Position numbers and translations under genes: made by a program | In this document: positions 37,000-46,494 of the stretch, in pieces | Numbering within the stretch: position 1 is the first letter of the stretch | How the letters are laid out: every line of letters starts with the position of its first letter | Notes under the pieces: generated by a model | Told to the model about the DNA's origin: nothing | Databases searched by the model: none | What the model saw: the letters and a program-made list of their open reading frames with translations, nothing else | Assembly: GCA_938042245.1 (NCBI GenBank) | Contig: CALIRO010000007.1 | Span: forward strand, 1-64,000 | DNA: 64,000 nucleotides | Direction: 5' to 3' | Origin: an uncultured Thermoguttaceae bacterium | GTDB taxonomy: Bacteria > Planctomycetota > Planctomycetia > Pirellulales > Thermoguttaceae

Positions 37000-37410
37000 A
37001 TGGCTCGAGAACACACAGTAGAGTTTCGCATCCGGTATAGCGAGACGGATGCGATGGGCAGCTATTACAATTCTCGTGCGTTGGAGTGGTTTGAGTATGG
37101 TCGGGCAGAACTGCTGCGTGCTCTGGGCAAGCCCTACCGACAGATGGAAGCCCAGGGCCTTTGGATGCCGGTCCGGGAAGCGCATGTGGAGTACCTAAGC
37201 CCGGCTCGGTACGACGATCTGCTGCGGATGACCTGTCGGTTGTATCGTTCTGGCCCGGCCAGGTTTCGGTTCGATGTGGAGATTGTGGATGCCGAAACTG
37301 GTCGGCCCGTCTGCCGCGGTTGGACCGAACATGTAGTTATGGACCGCCGGGGCCGACCAATCCGCCCACCTCCATGGCTAATCGAGTTGGTGGAAGATCA
37401 AAAAACTTGA
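37000..37410 (+). CDS. Hotdog-fold acyl-CoA thioesterase family protein
   Basis: A 136-aa 4HBT/YbgC-type thioesterase: EFRIRYSETDAMGSYYN near the N terminus holds the family Asp, followed by ALEWFEYGRAELLRALG, the central hotdog helix. Such enzymes hydrolyse acyl-CoA thioesters. I chose the ATG at 37000 because the family starts there (MAREHTVEF); an in-frame ATG at 36877 would add 41 residues of low quality. The ribosome site is weak (GAGG about 18 bases upstream). It follows the prenyl-synthase fusion by 236 bp on the same strand. Confidence 0.9.
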   Translation: MAREHTVEFRIRYSETDAMGSYYNSRALEWFEYGRAELLRALGKPYRQMEAQGLWMPVREAHVEYLSPARYDDLLRMTCRLYRSGPARFRFDVEIVDAETGRPVCRGWTEHVVMDRRGRPIRPPPWLIELVEDQKT

Positions 37411-37580
37411 CCGTGCCTTCCGGTTACCTCAGCCTGAACCACATCGCAGACTTTTCCTGCTTCCTCTGCTTGATTGTTGGCTGGATGAACCCTCCGATGG
37501 AAGAGGAAACATCCTGCAAAACCGCAGCTTTTGCCAACTAGGGGGGAAAATCGGAATCTCCTATGGAAGTAGATAAACTT

Positions 37581-39584
37581 TTATGCACTCTCCCGCAGAG
37601 GGGCGAATTCCAATTGATATAATCGCCGGTAGGGGCCGCAACGAGCAAACAACTGTTCATGAGTACCTACATCCACAATCCGCCCTCCTTCCATCACCAC
37701 AATGCGATCGGCCAGAGCTAGCGTAGAAAGCCGATGGGTTACCATGAGCGTGGTCCGATTCCGGGTAAATTCCTCTAGTACAGTTCGAATCAGCCGTTCA
37801 CTTTCCGGATCGACTTGGCTGGTTGGCTCGTCCAACAGGAGAATGGCTGGGTTTCGCAGGATGGCCCGAGCCAGGGTGATTCGCTGACGCTGGCCGCCGG
37901 AAAGACGGCTCCCCCCCAGGCCCACTGGCGTCTCATATCCATCCGGCAATTCTTCCATGATAAACCGATGGGCGTGGGCCTGTTGGGCGGCCCGAATCAC
38001 ATCCTCCCGGCTTGCCCAAGGAGCGCCGTATCGGATATTATTGTACACTGTATCATCGAAAAGCCATGGCTCCTGCGTAACCAATCCAATCTGCCGGCGA
38101 AGCTCCCGGAGTCGCAGTTGCGGCAAAGGAATCCCGTCCACCCGAATCTGGCCCCGCACCGGATCGGCAAACCGAAGCACCAAATTCAACAGCGTCGTTT
38201 TCCCTGCGCCGTTTGGTCCCACAATGGCCAACCGCTGTCCGAACGGAATCTCCAGACAGATGTCCTCTAGCACGGTTCGGTCTTCTCGATAATGAAACCA
38301 TACATGGTCGAAGACCAAATCCCGCTGATGCCGCCGAAGCACCACGGGACAGGCCGGTTCTTGCAATTTCGGCTCCCGATCCAACAGGGCGTAAATGCGG
38401 TCTGCTGCCGCGGCCGCCCGCTGAAGCCGGGAAAACACATCCGATAGCTTCCGGGCCGGATCCGCCGTACCGATCAAAAACGCATAAAAAAGCATTAGCG
38501 CCCCTACGCTCAACGGCCGATCACTCATCCGGATTCCTAAAAGATGGGTTTTTCCCTCCAGCGTGAGGTAGGCCCCGGCTATCAAAGCTAGACTGATCAT
38601 AAATATACCTAAAATTTCGGTAATCGGATGCGTCATGCTGTCATATCGGGTAATCTTCAGCGATTTCCGATAGTACTGTTTGCTCCGCCGGTGGAACCGA
38701 AGCCGCTCGTAACGCTCCATCGTAAAGGCTTTCACCACCTGGATGCCGCGGAACGTCTCTTCCAGGATGTTATACAGTTCGGCCATGCCTTCCATGGCGC
38801 GGCGGTTGGCCCGTTTAAGCATCCTGCCAAGCCAGTGGATGGCCCAAGCAGCCACCGGCGCTACCAATAACGTCAACACCAAAAGCGGCCAGCAGACCCA
38901 TGCCGCTCCTGCCAAACAAGCGGCTGCTTTGAGCGGTTCGCGAACCACTTTGCCAAAAAGTACGTTCAGGCCCCCTGTGAGACTTTCCATGTCATAGGTG
39001 AATCGACTCATTAGGTCAGTGGTATCTTCGTTGGTAAAAGCGGCGGTTTCCAGTCGTAAAGTCCGGCGATAAAAGAGCTTACGGAGCTCAAACTCCCCCA
39101 AGGCGGCCAATCGACCCACTAAAACGCCATGCCAAAATTGAAACAAACATTTGATCAGTATACCTAGTAACACTACCCCAATCACCAACACAAGCGTCTG
39201 AAACGGGCTGTCGGGCAAACGGGCAAGGTACGGTTGCAAGGCCCGGTACATCAGCTCAGCACGCTGTTCCGCAGCCAGCCGACTCTCCGCCAAACTCCGT
39301 TGGGCCTCCAAATGGCGTCGTTCCGCTTCCGAAGCCTGCGCCAGCGCCTTTTGAAGGGTTTCCACCTCCGCCGTGTATCGGGCTGCCGCTTCCTGTGCCG
39401 CCGACAATTTCCGTTGGCCCCACCGCTGGAGCGATTCCCCCTGAAAAACAATCTCCACAAACGGATATACCGCCCCAATATTGGCCCCCCAAAATACCCC
39501 TACCCCCAAAGCACAAACCAGCGAAAGAAAAAAGGTCCACCGATACCGAAGCGATAACCGAACCACACGGGCAAAATTCCTCAT
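37581..39584 (-). CDS. ABC exporter (MsbA-like) with a coiled-coil insert after the first helix
   Basis: A 667-aa fused permease-ATPase half-transporter. Helix 1 is at about 17-40 and helix 2 at 128-150; between them lies an unusually long, charged Ala/Glu/Arg coiled coil (about 55-125) that should be extracytoplasmic. Further helices follow to about 345. The ATPase has Walker A GPNGAGKTT (near 457), the LSGGQRQR signature (near 560) and Walker B ILLLDEP (near 580). Members export lipids, peptides or drugs; the substrate here is not known. It converges with the thioesterase gene. Confidence 0.93.
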   Translation of the reverse strand: MRNFARVVRLSLRYRWTFFLSLVCALGVGVFWGANIGAVYPFVEIVFQGESLQRWGQRKLSAAQEAAARYTAEVETLQKALAQASEAERRHLEAQRSLAESRLAAEQRAELMYRALQPYLARLPDSPFQTLVLVIGVVLLGILIKCLFQFWHGVLVGRLAALGEFELRKLFYRRTLRLETAAFTNEDTTDLMSRFTYDMESLTGGLNVLFGKVVREPLKAAACLAGAAWVCWPLLVLTLLVAPVAAWAIHWLGRMLKRANRRAMEGMAELYNILEETFRGIQVVKAFTMERYERLRFHRRSKQYYRKSLKITRYDSMTHPITEILGIFMISLALIAGAYLTLEGKTHLLGIRMSDRPLSVGALMLFYAFLIGTADPARKLSDVFSRLQRAAAAADRIYALLDREPKLQEPACPVVLRRHQRDLVFDHVWFHYREDRTVLEDICLEIPFGQRLAIVGPNGAGKTTLLNLVLRFADPVRGQIRVDGIPLPQLRLRELRRQIGLVTQEPWLFDDTVYNNIRYGAPWASREDVIRAAQQAHAHRFIMEELPDGYETPVGLGGSRLSGGQRQRITLARAILRNPAILLLDEPTSQVDPESERLIRTVLEEFTRNRTTLMVTHRLSTLALADRIVVMEGGRIVDVGTHEQLFARCGPYRRLYQLEFAPLRESA

Positions 39585-40164
39585 GATGCCTTCCTTGCCA
39601 GCGTCGGCGTTATCCTGTTCGATTCCAACCTCTGAGGCCCATGCACTGCTGGATAAGCCAGCAACGCCGCCCTGCCGAGAACCATTCAGAATTCCTTCTC
39701 CTAGAACGTTTCTACCCCAACCCTTTGGGATGGTTGATGTTGGAGAGGGGCATTTTTAGCAGATTTTTGAGCTGAGACCAAGGCCGAACAGTCATCCGTT
39801 GCCGTAACGCCTATCTCTTTCATGTGGACGATGGGTTGGGGTAAACTCAACGCGGTTATTCTGGATTGGTTTTTTTGAGAAGCTAGCTAATCGGTCCAGG
39901 AGGACATATTTTGAGAAAAATAGGACGTCTGGAGAATCTAGGGAATTTCTGAGGCAAATCCGTCCGATAATCCAAGCATCCAAAAGTTTTGCTTTTTTTT
40001 GTATTTTGCGTATATTGACTAGCATAAACTCCTTACAAACGACTACGCTCAGGTCGGTTACTTTTTGGGATAAGGCAGACAGGGTATAAGATAAAATTAC
40101 TAGGTTTATAAAGCTTTTTCATCTGATTTGTATCCTGCCCTTAGTTTTCAAGGAGACTACCGTC
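39585..40164. promoter_or_regulatory. Divergent intergenic region, AT-rich, probable promoters
   Basis: A 580-bp region between the ABC exporter (leftward) and the HEAT-repeat gene (rightward). It is distinctly AT-rich from 39980 to 40120. TTGACT at 40015 and TATAAGATAAAAT near 40085 resemble promoter elements but are not correctly spaced relative to each other. CAAGGAG before 40165 is the ribosome site of the next gene. No gene is seen. Confidence 0.4.
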
Positions 40165-40959
40165 ATGGAAAAAATCCTTGGATTACTCAAGTTGGGGGTA
40201 TTCGGTTGGATGATGGGATGGGGGTTAGGGGTTGCTGGAGGGGGGCAGGTTTCTCTGGCTGAGGGCCCGACGAAATCGACGCCTGCCATCGGAGCCATGC
40301 GGGCCAACTTAAATAGCCCCAACGTCCATCTCCGCATCCAGGCCATTGTCGGCCTGGGATGCCGAAAGGATCGGCAGTCCATCCCCGCCATCCGGAAGTT
40401 CCTCCAGGACCCCGACAGCCGGGTTCGCGCAGCGGCGTTGCATGCTTTGTATGATCTGGAAGATCGGGACTCGCTACCGGCCTTTCGGCAAGCCCTAAAA
40501 GCCGCGGAACCGGAAACCCGGGCGTTGGCGGCCGAAGTCTTAGCCGAGTGGAATGACCAGAAGGCCATCCCCCTGCTTCGTCCGCTTCTCAAAGACCCGG
40601 AACCGGATGTACGAGCCGCTGTGGTGGAAAGTCTGGGCCAGCTTCGAGATCAAGAGTCGATCCCAGGCATTCGGCAGGCCCTCCGGGACGAAGAGCCCAA
40701 CGTGCGTTTTGCAGCGGTTCGGACGCTAGGCCGGTTCCGGGATCACCACTCGATTCCCCTTTTACGAAACGCCTTACAAGATAAGGATAGCCAGGTCCGG
40801 GCGATGGCCATTCGAGTTCTGGCGATCTTGGAAGATCGACAATCCATGACCGAATTCCAAAAATTCCTTCAGGACCCCGATGAAGAGGTCCGGACAGCAG
40901 CAGCCCAAGCTCTGCGCCACTTGGGTCAACCTATATCCCGCTCCCAAGAAAAACCTTAA
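40165..40959 (+). CDS. Exported HEAT-repeat (PBS-lyase-like) protein
   Basis: A 264-aa protein with a signal peptide (MEKILGLLK, hydrophobic core, cut near LAEG at 34) and about six HEAT/PBS-lyase-type repeats of roughly 31 residues. Each repeat has a DP(D/E)..VR(A/F)AA helix start and a second helix ending in (S)IP(xx)R. These are protein-protein interaction solenoids; no catalytic residues are evident. CAAGGAG lies 11 bases before the ATG. The next gene starts 60 bp later on the same strand, so the two may be co-transcribed, though the relation is unclear. Confidence 0.9.
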   Translation: MEKILGLLKLGVFGWMMGWGLGVAGGGQVSLAEGPTKSTPAIGAMRANLNSPNVHLRIQAIVGLGCRKDRQSIPAIRKFLQDPDSRVRAAALHALYDLEDRDSLPAFRQALKAAEPETRALAAEVLAEWNDQKAIPLLRPLLKDPEPDVRAAVVESLGQLRDQESIPGIRQALRDEEPNVRFAAVRTLGRFRDHHSIPLLRNALQDKDSQVRAMAIRVLAILEDRQSMTEFQKFLQDPDEEVRTAAAQALRHLGQPISRSQEKP

Positions 40960-41018
40960 CTTTTTCGGCGATTGGGTATCACTGGAGTATATACGTCTTT
41001 TTGGCAGGAGTTTTTGTT

Positions 41019-41858
41019 ATGGCCCAGACACGAGCGGAAATCCTAGCTCGGTTTCGGCAGAAAATTGCCGAAGGTAAACCCATCATTGGCGGCGGCGCAG
41101 GTACAGGCATATCAGCGAAATTTGAAGAGGCCGGCGGTATTGACCTAATCATCATTTACAATTCCGGTCGGTTTCGGATGGCAGGGCATGGCTCGCTGGC
41201 CGGGCTGCTGCCGTTCGGCGATGCCAACGCCATTGTCATGGAAATGGCCCGGGAGGTGCTCCCGGTGGTAAAACATACGCCGGTCTTGGCCGGTGTGTGC
41301 GGCACAGACCCCTTCCGTCGGATGGAGTATTTTCTGCAAGAGATTAAGGCGATCGGGTTTGCCGGGGTCCAGAATTTCCCAACCGTTGGGCTTATCGACG
41401 GCCTGTTCCGGGTGAATCTGGAGGAGACCAATTTTGGGTATTATCGGGAGGTGGAGATGATTCGGCTGGCCCACGAACTGGACCTTTTGACTACGCCCTA
41501 TGTGTTTAACCCGGAAGATGCCAAGGCGATGACTGAGGCGGGGGCCGACATTTTGGTGGCCCACATGGGGCTGACGACCTCCGGTTCCATCGGGGCCAAG
41601 ACAGCGAAAACCCTGGATGAATGTGTGCGATTGATCGACCAGATTGCCGCCGCCGCGAAAGCGGTGCGGGAAGACGTGTTACTGCTGTGCCATGGCGGCC
41701 CGATCGCCGAGCCCGAAGATGCCGAATATATCCTCCAGCACTGTCCGGTGGTCGATGGTTTTTACGGCGCCAGTTCCATGGAACGGCTCCCTACGGAACG
41801 GGCCATCCGAGAGCAAACCCAGCGGTTCTGCCAGATCCGCAAACGCCCAGCGGCATAA
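41019..41858 (+). CDS. Phosphoenolpyruvate hydrolase family (TIM-barrel) protein
   Basis: A 279-aa single-barrel protein. The start region [59 protein letters not shown] and the barrel end [15 protein letters not shown] match the PEP-hydrolase-type family, also fused to other domains in eukaryotic and archaeal relatives. The reaction is inferred from family naming and is not well settled. ATG at 41019 follows GGCAGGAG by eight bases; an upstream TTG at 41001 would cut into that site. Confidence 0.9.
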   Translation: MAQTRAEILARFRQKIAEGKPIIGGGAGTGISAKFEEAGGIDLIIIYNSGRFRMAGHGSLAGLLPFGDANAIVMEMAREVLPVVKHTPVLAGVCGTDPFRRMEYFLQEIKAIGFAGVQNFPTVGLIDGLFRVNLEETNFGYYREVEMIRLAHELDLLTTPYVFNPEDAKAMTEAGADILVAHMGLTTSGSIGAKTAKTLDECVRLIDQIAAAAKAVREDVLLLCHGGPIAEPEDAEYILQHCPVVDGFYGASSMERLPTERAIREQTQRFCQIRKRPAA

Positions 41859-41899
41859 ACCCAGACAGGCGAGAGCGCGCGGGCCTGCCTCTGCCTATT

Positions 41900-41925
41900 G
41901 TCATTCCCGCTTGCGCGGGAATGAC
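41900..41925. repeat. Perfect 11-bp hairpin of the GTCATTCCCGC family
   Basis: GTCATTCCCGC, loop TTGC, GCGGGAATGAC. It lies 42 bp past the PEP-hydrolase-family stop and could act as a terminator or mRNA-end stabiliser, but no T run follows. Related units lie near 5619, 13215, 42008, 45985, 49089, 49294, 56577 and 61304. Confidence 0.75.
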
Positions 41926-42121
41926 ACAAAATAGCCGTGCCGCCCGCAACGACTAGAGTGCGGACGTGCCCCCAAACTCTGGAGTGCGGACGTCTCGCTC
42001 GCATCATCTAGATTCCCCCTTGTGTGGGAATGAGACAGTGCGGCATCGTACAAAAACGACTAAACCCGCTCCAAACGGCTGAAATGGTACTCATTTTCTT
42101 TGTTTTGCAAAGGGGATCGCC

Positions 42122-42303
42122 ATGAAGCGGAATCTTCCAGGCCAATGTTTTTGCGTTGATGCAGGTAGGTCTAGTGGGATCAGCTCTTCGCCCAGAGAGG
42201 GGAAATCGGTTCGGATTACCTTGTTCGCCCTTTTGGGGACGCTCCTGGTAAGTGGAGCCGCACTGGCCGCCGGGGGCCAGCGGAAGCGACCACACCAGAC
42301 CGG
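42122..42303 (+). other. Signal-peptide segment in a different frame from the gene that follows
   Basis: ATG at 42122 follows AAGGGGAT and opens a frame with a convincing signal peptide (VRITLFALLGTLLVSGAALA, about residues 30-49), but that frame does not join the long downstream frame. One extra base in the GGGGG run at 42272-42276 would make a single reading frame through both. The segment is therefore probably the true N terminus of the 42304-44838 gene. Confidence 0.65.
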
Positions 42304-44838
42304 TTGGCCGACGGTCAGGTCGTCAAAGCCGTATTGGCCCAGGAGCTTTCCGGCGAAAATCTTCTTCGGCCGGATGGTTGGCGGCCGTATGAGCAAGGTT
42401 TCAAAACCCAAGGGGATGTTTGGGGTTGCGACAACGGCGCCGACGCCAAGGCCCGCCGGGGTCTCCGCCAACATGTAGTGCTCGATCAAAAAGAGCCAGC
42501 CCCTATTGTGGCCATTGCCACTAGCAAAGCCGAGGGCGTCCAGGGGAACACCGAAGGCAATTACGCTGTGTATTTGGACCTTCGGTATCAGGACGGCACG
42601 CCGCTGTATGGGCAACAGGCCGCCTTTGCCGCCGGCACACACGATTGGCAGGAGCGTCGGGTGATCGTGCTGCCGGAAAAACCGGTCCATTCGCTCACGA
42701 TGTATCTGCTGTTTCGCAATTGCCAGGGGAAGGTGTATTTCAAGGCGCCACGGCTTTTTGTGATTCCGGTCCAGGAGAAGGTTTGTTTATTTGAGGGGAC
42801 ACCGGTGCGATTGGCGGCCCGGCCCTCGGAAGGGTTCCAGGTGCGGGATGTGGCGGCGGGCAGCGATTTTGTGCGCATCGAGCGGGAGGCGTTGGGACTT
42901 CGGCTTCAGTGCCGTCAGACAGCAGGACCGGCTGGCGTGCGGTTTTTCGATGTGCAACTGGAAGATACCAGCGGCAAAGACCGGGCAATTACCCTGCTCT
43001 ATGCAGTACGGATTCCGCGCGAAGCGACCGATTCGGCTCGCCGTGCCGGAGGCCAAGCCAACCGAACTTTACAGTCTTCGGGGCCTGGTCCATCGACAGC
43101 CACAGCACCGGCACGCCTTCAGACGCCCAACCAAAAAACCAATAGCCTGCTGGGAACAAATTCATCGGCAGGCCCAGCACCGGCAGCTATTCCGGAGGCC
43201 TCCGTTGGCCAATCGGCGGCGGAAGAGCTTTTTTGGCTGGTGGATCCCCGGCGGGAAGAGCTGATCCGAGCAGGCCGGGAATATCTCTATGCTGCCCGCT
43301 TTAACTGTGGGGCAACCGGCTATTTATCCCGGTATCCGTTCGGAGCGGTTCGGCGGGGCCAGCAAGGCTGGGCCATCGGTATCGACATGCAACAACCGGC
43401 CTTTTTCCGCATCGGGTACCACGGAACAACAGAAGAATTGTATCTTGCCTATGACATTGGCCTGGCGCCGGAAAAGCCTTCTGCCAAAGTGCGATTTTGT
43501 ACCTTTACCTTCGAAGCGGTTTGGGGATTCCGATCGGCGTTGGCCCGGTACTATGAAATCTTCCCGGAAGCGTTTCGATGCCGGACGCCGGAGCAGGGCC
43601 TGTGGATGCCCTTTGCCAAAATTAGCCAGGTTCAAGGTTGGGAGGATTTCGGATTTAAGTTCAAGGAGGGCAACAACGAAACAGCCTGGGACGATGCGCA
43701 CGGGATCATTACGTTCCGCTATACGGAGCCGATGACCTGGTGGATGCCCATGCCGAAGGAAATGCCCCGGACGATGGAGGCGGCTCTGGCAGAGGCCAAA
43801 CGTCTGGCCGACAAAGGAAACCTGCATGCCCAGGCCCTGTTCCAGAGCGGATTCCATAACGCTGAAGGTCAATTACCGGCCCGGTTGCTAGACACCCCTT
43901 GGTGCAACGGAGCGGTCTGGAGCATGAATTCGATTCCTGGCATTCCGGGCCAACATACCGATTTTAGTGTCAAATGGAACCCCCAGATTCGAGAGTCGTT
44001 GTACGGGCCAAACCGCAAAGGCGACCTGGACGGTGAATACATCGACTCCAGCGAAGGCTATGTAACCGATGAATTGAACTTTCGGCGGGAGCATTTTCGG
44101 TATGCGGAGCGGCCGCTCAGCTTTTGTCTGCACACCCGACGCCCGGCCATGTTCCGTGGGTTGATCACTTTTGAATATGTCCGGGCCATCGCTAAAGACG
44201 TTCATGCCATGGGCAAACTGATGATGGCAAACGCCACTCCCAGCCGACTCTGCTGGCTTGCCCCCATGCTGGAGGTGATGGGCACGGAAACCGATTGGCA
44301 TCGGCAGGGCCGATGGCAGCCGATGAGCGATTCGGAACTGCTGTATCGGCGGGCCTTGTGCAAAGGGAAACCTTTTTGCTTTCTGATGAACACCCATTTT
44401 GATGAGTTTGGGCCGGAACTGGTGGAAAAATATATGAAGCGATCCCTGGCCTACGGGATGTTTCCGGGCTTTTTCAGCCCGAATGCATCGACCGGGCATT
44501 ATTTCACCCGACCGGAACTTTACAACCGGGATCGGGCGCTGTTTAAGAAATATGTACCGCTGTGTAAACGGGTGGCCGAGGCCGGTTGGGAACCGTTGCC
44601 GTTTGCCCGCTCCAATAACGAAAAGGTCTATGTGGAACGGTTCGGGCAGCGATATTTAACTGTCTTTAACGATAGCCCGCAGACCCAGACAGTAACCATC
44701 CGTCTGGAGGGCCTTCAGCCAAGCCGACCCGAAACGCCCGAACTGGTCCACGGCGGCACCGTGGTATGGAAAGACGGTCAAGCTACCTTGACGTTGGCCG
44801 CCGAAGACGTAGCCCTGCTGGACCTCCGACCGGAATAA
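42304..44838 (+). CDS. Large secreted enzyme-like protein, N terminus frame-disrupted
   Basis: The uninterrupted frame gives 844 aa, but it has only a TTG start with no signal peptide; the real start is probably at 42122 in another frame. Residues about 1-160 look like a carbohydrate-binding beta-sandwich (YAVYLDLRYQDGTPL, KVYFKAPRLFVI). A Pro/Ser/Thr/Gln-rich linker follows at about 240-305. Residues about 310-760 read like a TIM-barrel glycosidase-type domain with WWMPMPKE, DGEYIDSSEGY and MLEVMGTETDW, where the carboxylates could be catalytic. A final beta domain ends VALLDLRPE. I do not recognise the family with confidence. The protein is otherwise intact, with no internal stop. Confidence 0.75.
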   Translation: MADGQVVKAVLAQELSGENLLRPDGWRPYEQGFKTQGDVWGCDNGADAKARRGLRQHVVLDQKEPAPIVAIATSKAEGVQGNTEGNYAVYLDLRYQDGTPLYGQQAAFAAGTHDWQERRVIVLPEKPVHSLTMYLLFRNCQGKVYFKAPRLFVIPVQEKVCLFEGTPVRLAARPSEGFQVRDVAAGSDFVRIEREALGLRLQCRQTAGPAGVRFFDVQLEDTSGKDRAITLLYAVRIPREATDSARRAGGQANRTLQSSGPGPSTATAPARLQTPNQKTNSLLGTNSSAGPAPAAIPEASVGQSAAEELFWLVDPRREELIRAGREYLYAARFNCGATGYLSRYPFGAVRRGQQGWAIGIDMQQPAFFRIGYHGTTEELYLAYDIGLAPEKPSAKVRFCTFTFEAVWGFRSALARYYEIFPEAFRCRTPEQGLWMPFAKISQVQGWEDFGFKFKEGNNETAWDDAHGIITFRYTEPMTWWMPMPKEMPRTMEAALAEAKRLADKGNLHAQALFQSGFHNAEGQLPARLLDTPWCNGAVWSMNSIPGIPGQHTDFSVKWNPQIRESLYGPNRKGDLDGEYIDSSEGYVTDELNFRREHFRYAERPLSFCLHTRRPAMFRGLITFEYVRAIAKDVHAMGKLMMANATPSRLCWLAPMLEVMGTETDWHRQGRWQPMSDSELLYRRALCKGKPFCFLMNTHFDEFGPELVEKYMKRSLAYGMFPGFFSPNASTGHYFTRPELYNRDRALFKKYVPLCKRVAEAGWEPLPFARSNNEKVYVERFGQRYLTVFNDSPQTQTVTIRLEGLQPSRPETPELVHGGTVVWKDGQATLTLAAEDVALLDLRPE

Positions 44839-45165
44839 CAAATCTTCCCAAAAGAATCTTGACAAGCCAGAAAAACTTGCAACATTAGCGGGCTGGAAAC
44901 GTGGGCAATTTCCTTTTGGGGATGGGTTCTTCTGTGGTGGGATGGGTTCTAAATTCCACAGGATGAATCCTTGAAGTTGTCTATAAAGGGCCTTTTTGCC
45001 AAAAAGCTCCTCCTGTAGTCTCCCCTGGCCGCTCGTCGGCGCCTGCCTGCTTCCTGATCTCCTAAATTGACCATACCATATCAGCCGGATCCGTGGGATT
45101 CCTGACGTTGCATTTTGGCGGCCGGGATGCTAAGTTTGGAACAACCGGTTAACAAAGGATAGCAG
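44839..45165. other. Intergenic region with dispersed repeat copy B
   Basis: No gene is seen. 44841-44925 is a copy of the ~85-bp GGAAA...TTTCC repeat. AAAGGA lies just before the GTG start of the next gene. Confidence 0.6.
44841..44925 (+). repeat. Dispersed ~85-bp repeat, copy B
   Basis: Matches 20209-20297 and 54886-54970 in block order: CCCAAAAGAATCTTG, CATTAGCGGGCTGGAAA, ATTTCCTTTTGGGGATGG. It starts two bases past the preceding stop codon. Confidence 0.6.
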
Positions 45166-45840
45166 GTGAATCGGCAAAGTGATTCCGAACCGATCCAAGC
45201 AGCCAAACAGTTTAACGACCAGAAGGCCACCGGGAAAACCAGCCGGCCTGGGCTGCTAAAGCGCCTGTACCATTGGGTGCTTCACTGGGCAGACACACCC
45301 TACGGCACACCGGCCCTTTTTGTACTGGCCTTTGCGGAAAGCTCCTTTTTCCCCATTCCGCCGGATGTGTTGCAGATAGCCCTTTCGATCTCTAAGCCGC
45401 GCAGATCGTTTTATTACGCCTTGGTCAGCGGCATGGGTTCCGTGTTGGGGGGAGTGCTGGGGTGGGTGATTGGTTTTGCTTTTTGGTCCGGGGTGGGGTG
45501 GTTCTTTTACCGTTATGTGCCCGGCTGCACGCCAGAAAACTTCCAGCGGGTGCAGACCCTCTATGAGCAAAACGCCTTCTGGGCGATTCTGGGCGCGGCC
45601 TTTACGCCCATACCCTATAAAGTATTCACCATCGCCGCTGGGATTTTCCGTATCTCGATTCCGGTGCTGCTGGTGGGCTCGTTTTTCGGCCGGTTTGGCC
45701 GATTCTTTCTGGTGGCCGCCGCTATTTACTTTCTTGGTCCCGGTATAAAAACCCTGCTGGAAAAATATTTCGAGTGGCTAACGCTGGCCCTATTTGTGCT
45801 GCTAGTGCTCGGCTTTTTGGCCATTAAGTATCTCTTTTAG
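45166..45840 (+). CDS. VTT/YqaA-type membrane protein (DedA superfamily)
   Basis: A 224-aa integral membrane protein with a polar N terminus (1-40), then ALFVLAFAESSFFPIPPDVLQIAL, the re-entrant-type segment of the VTT/DedA superfamily, and a second half with AAFTPIPYKVFTIAAG and GRFGRFFLVAA. YqaA-like members are thought to move or flip lipids; the substrate is not known. It uses a GTG start with AAAGGA upstream. Length is typical. Confidence 0.92.
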   Translation: MNRQSDSEPIQAAKQFNDQKATGKTSRPGLLKRLYHWVLHWADTPYGTPALFVLAFAESSFFPIPPDVLQIALSISKPRRSFYYALVSGMGSVLGGVLGWVIGFAFWSGVGWFFYRYVPGCTPENFQRVQTLYEQNAFWAILGAAFTPIPYKVFTIAAGIFRISIPVLLVGSFFGRFGRFFLVAAAIYFLGPGIKTLLEKYFEWLTLALFVLLVLGFLAIKYLF

Positions 45841-46494
45841 AGCCTCTCTTCAAATTGCCAGAAATGGAAAAATCGCTACGACTCCCCGTTTTTTGAAACT
45901 CGTAACATTTCCGCCGAATGATACAACCTGTCATTTCTCCGAAAGCAGAGATCCAGTTTTTTCCGATGGGTTTTTGTTCTCTGAATTCCCGCTTCCGCGG
46001 CAGGGATACTCGGGGGCATTCTCCCTAAGAAATCGGAACCTACTTCATGGGGCGGAAATGTTAGCAAATCGGCAGAAGGCGGCGTAGCAACCACGAGGAG
46101 ACCATCTCTGAAACCAAGGACCCGATGATCTCCATCAGCATAATCGCCCTGATGATCCAACGGCTTCCCAAAGCCCAAAATGGATTCGGAAGTGGCCTTC
46201 TGAGATTCTTTCAATGGCTTTATCCGAATTTCCCAAATTCTCCATATTATCTGATTTTTCAGGTGCTACCCAACTTTGGTGTAATATAGATCCACCTTAA
46301 CGGTGGGGATAAATGAGAAGTTGTACTCAGGCCCCGGAGATTCTCAGCCCCGGATTAATTAAACATATGTATATCAACAAGTCGCCCTGGGAGAGCATGC
46401 CTTGTGCAAGCAGACCGAGTACGCCGAAGGATGCGAACGAGCCGTCCGCTCTCCCAGGAACTTCCTCCAGCGAAGATCCCCGTGCTGGCCGGTG
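45841..46494. other. Intergenic region with ~105-bp chimeric repeat
   Basis: No gene is seen; open frames here run through the repeat at 45906-46012. The region 46230-46300 is AT-rich. The rest was not recognised. Confidence 0.55.
45906..46012 (+). repeat. ~105-bp chimeric repeat
   Basis: Shares the order CGCCGAATGAT, CAACCTGT, CTCCGAAAGCA, a GTTTTTT run and ATTCCCGCTTCCGCGG with 13107-13243, and matches 34460-34558 in reverse. Its right end merges into the GCGGGAAT hairpin family. Confidence 0.7.

Noticed and set aside
39617-39629. T-loop-like GTTCGATTCCAAC
   Set aside because: The bases around it do not form a T stem, and no acceptor or anticodon arm fits, so it is not a tRNA.
40015-40097. 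TTGACT and TATAAGATAAAAT as a sigma-70-type promoter
   Set aside because: The spacing between them is far from 17 bases, so they cannot be paired; only a general AT-rich promoter region is noted.
45876-46214. 112-codon minus-strand frame
   Set aside because: Most of it is translated from the ~105-bp chimeric repeat and hairpin family.
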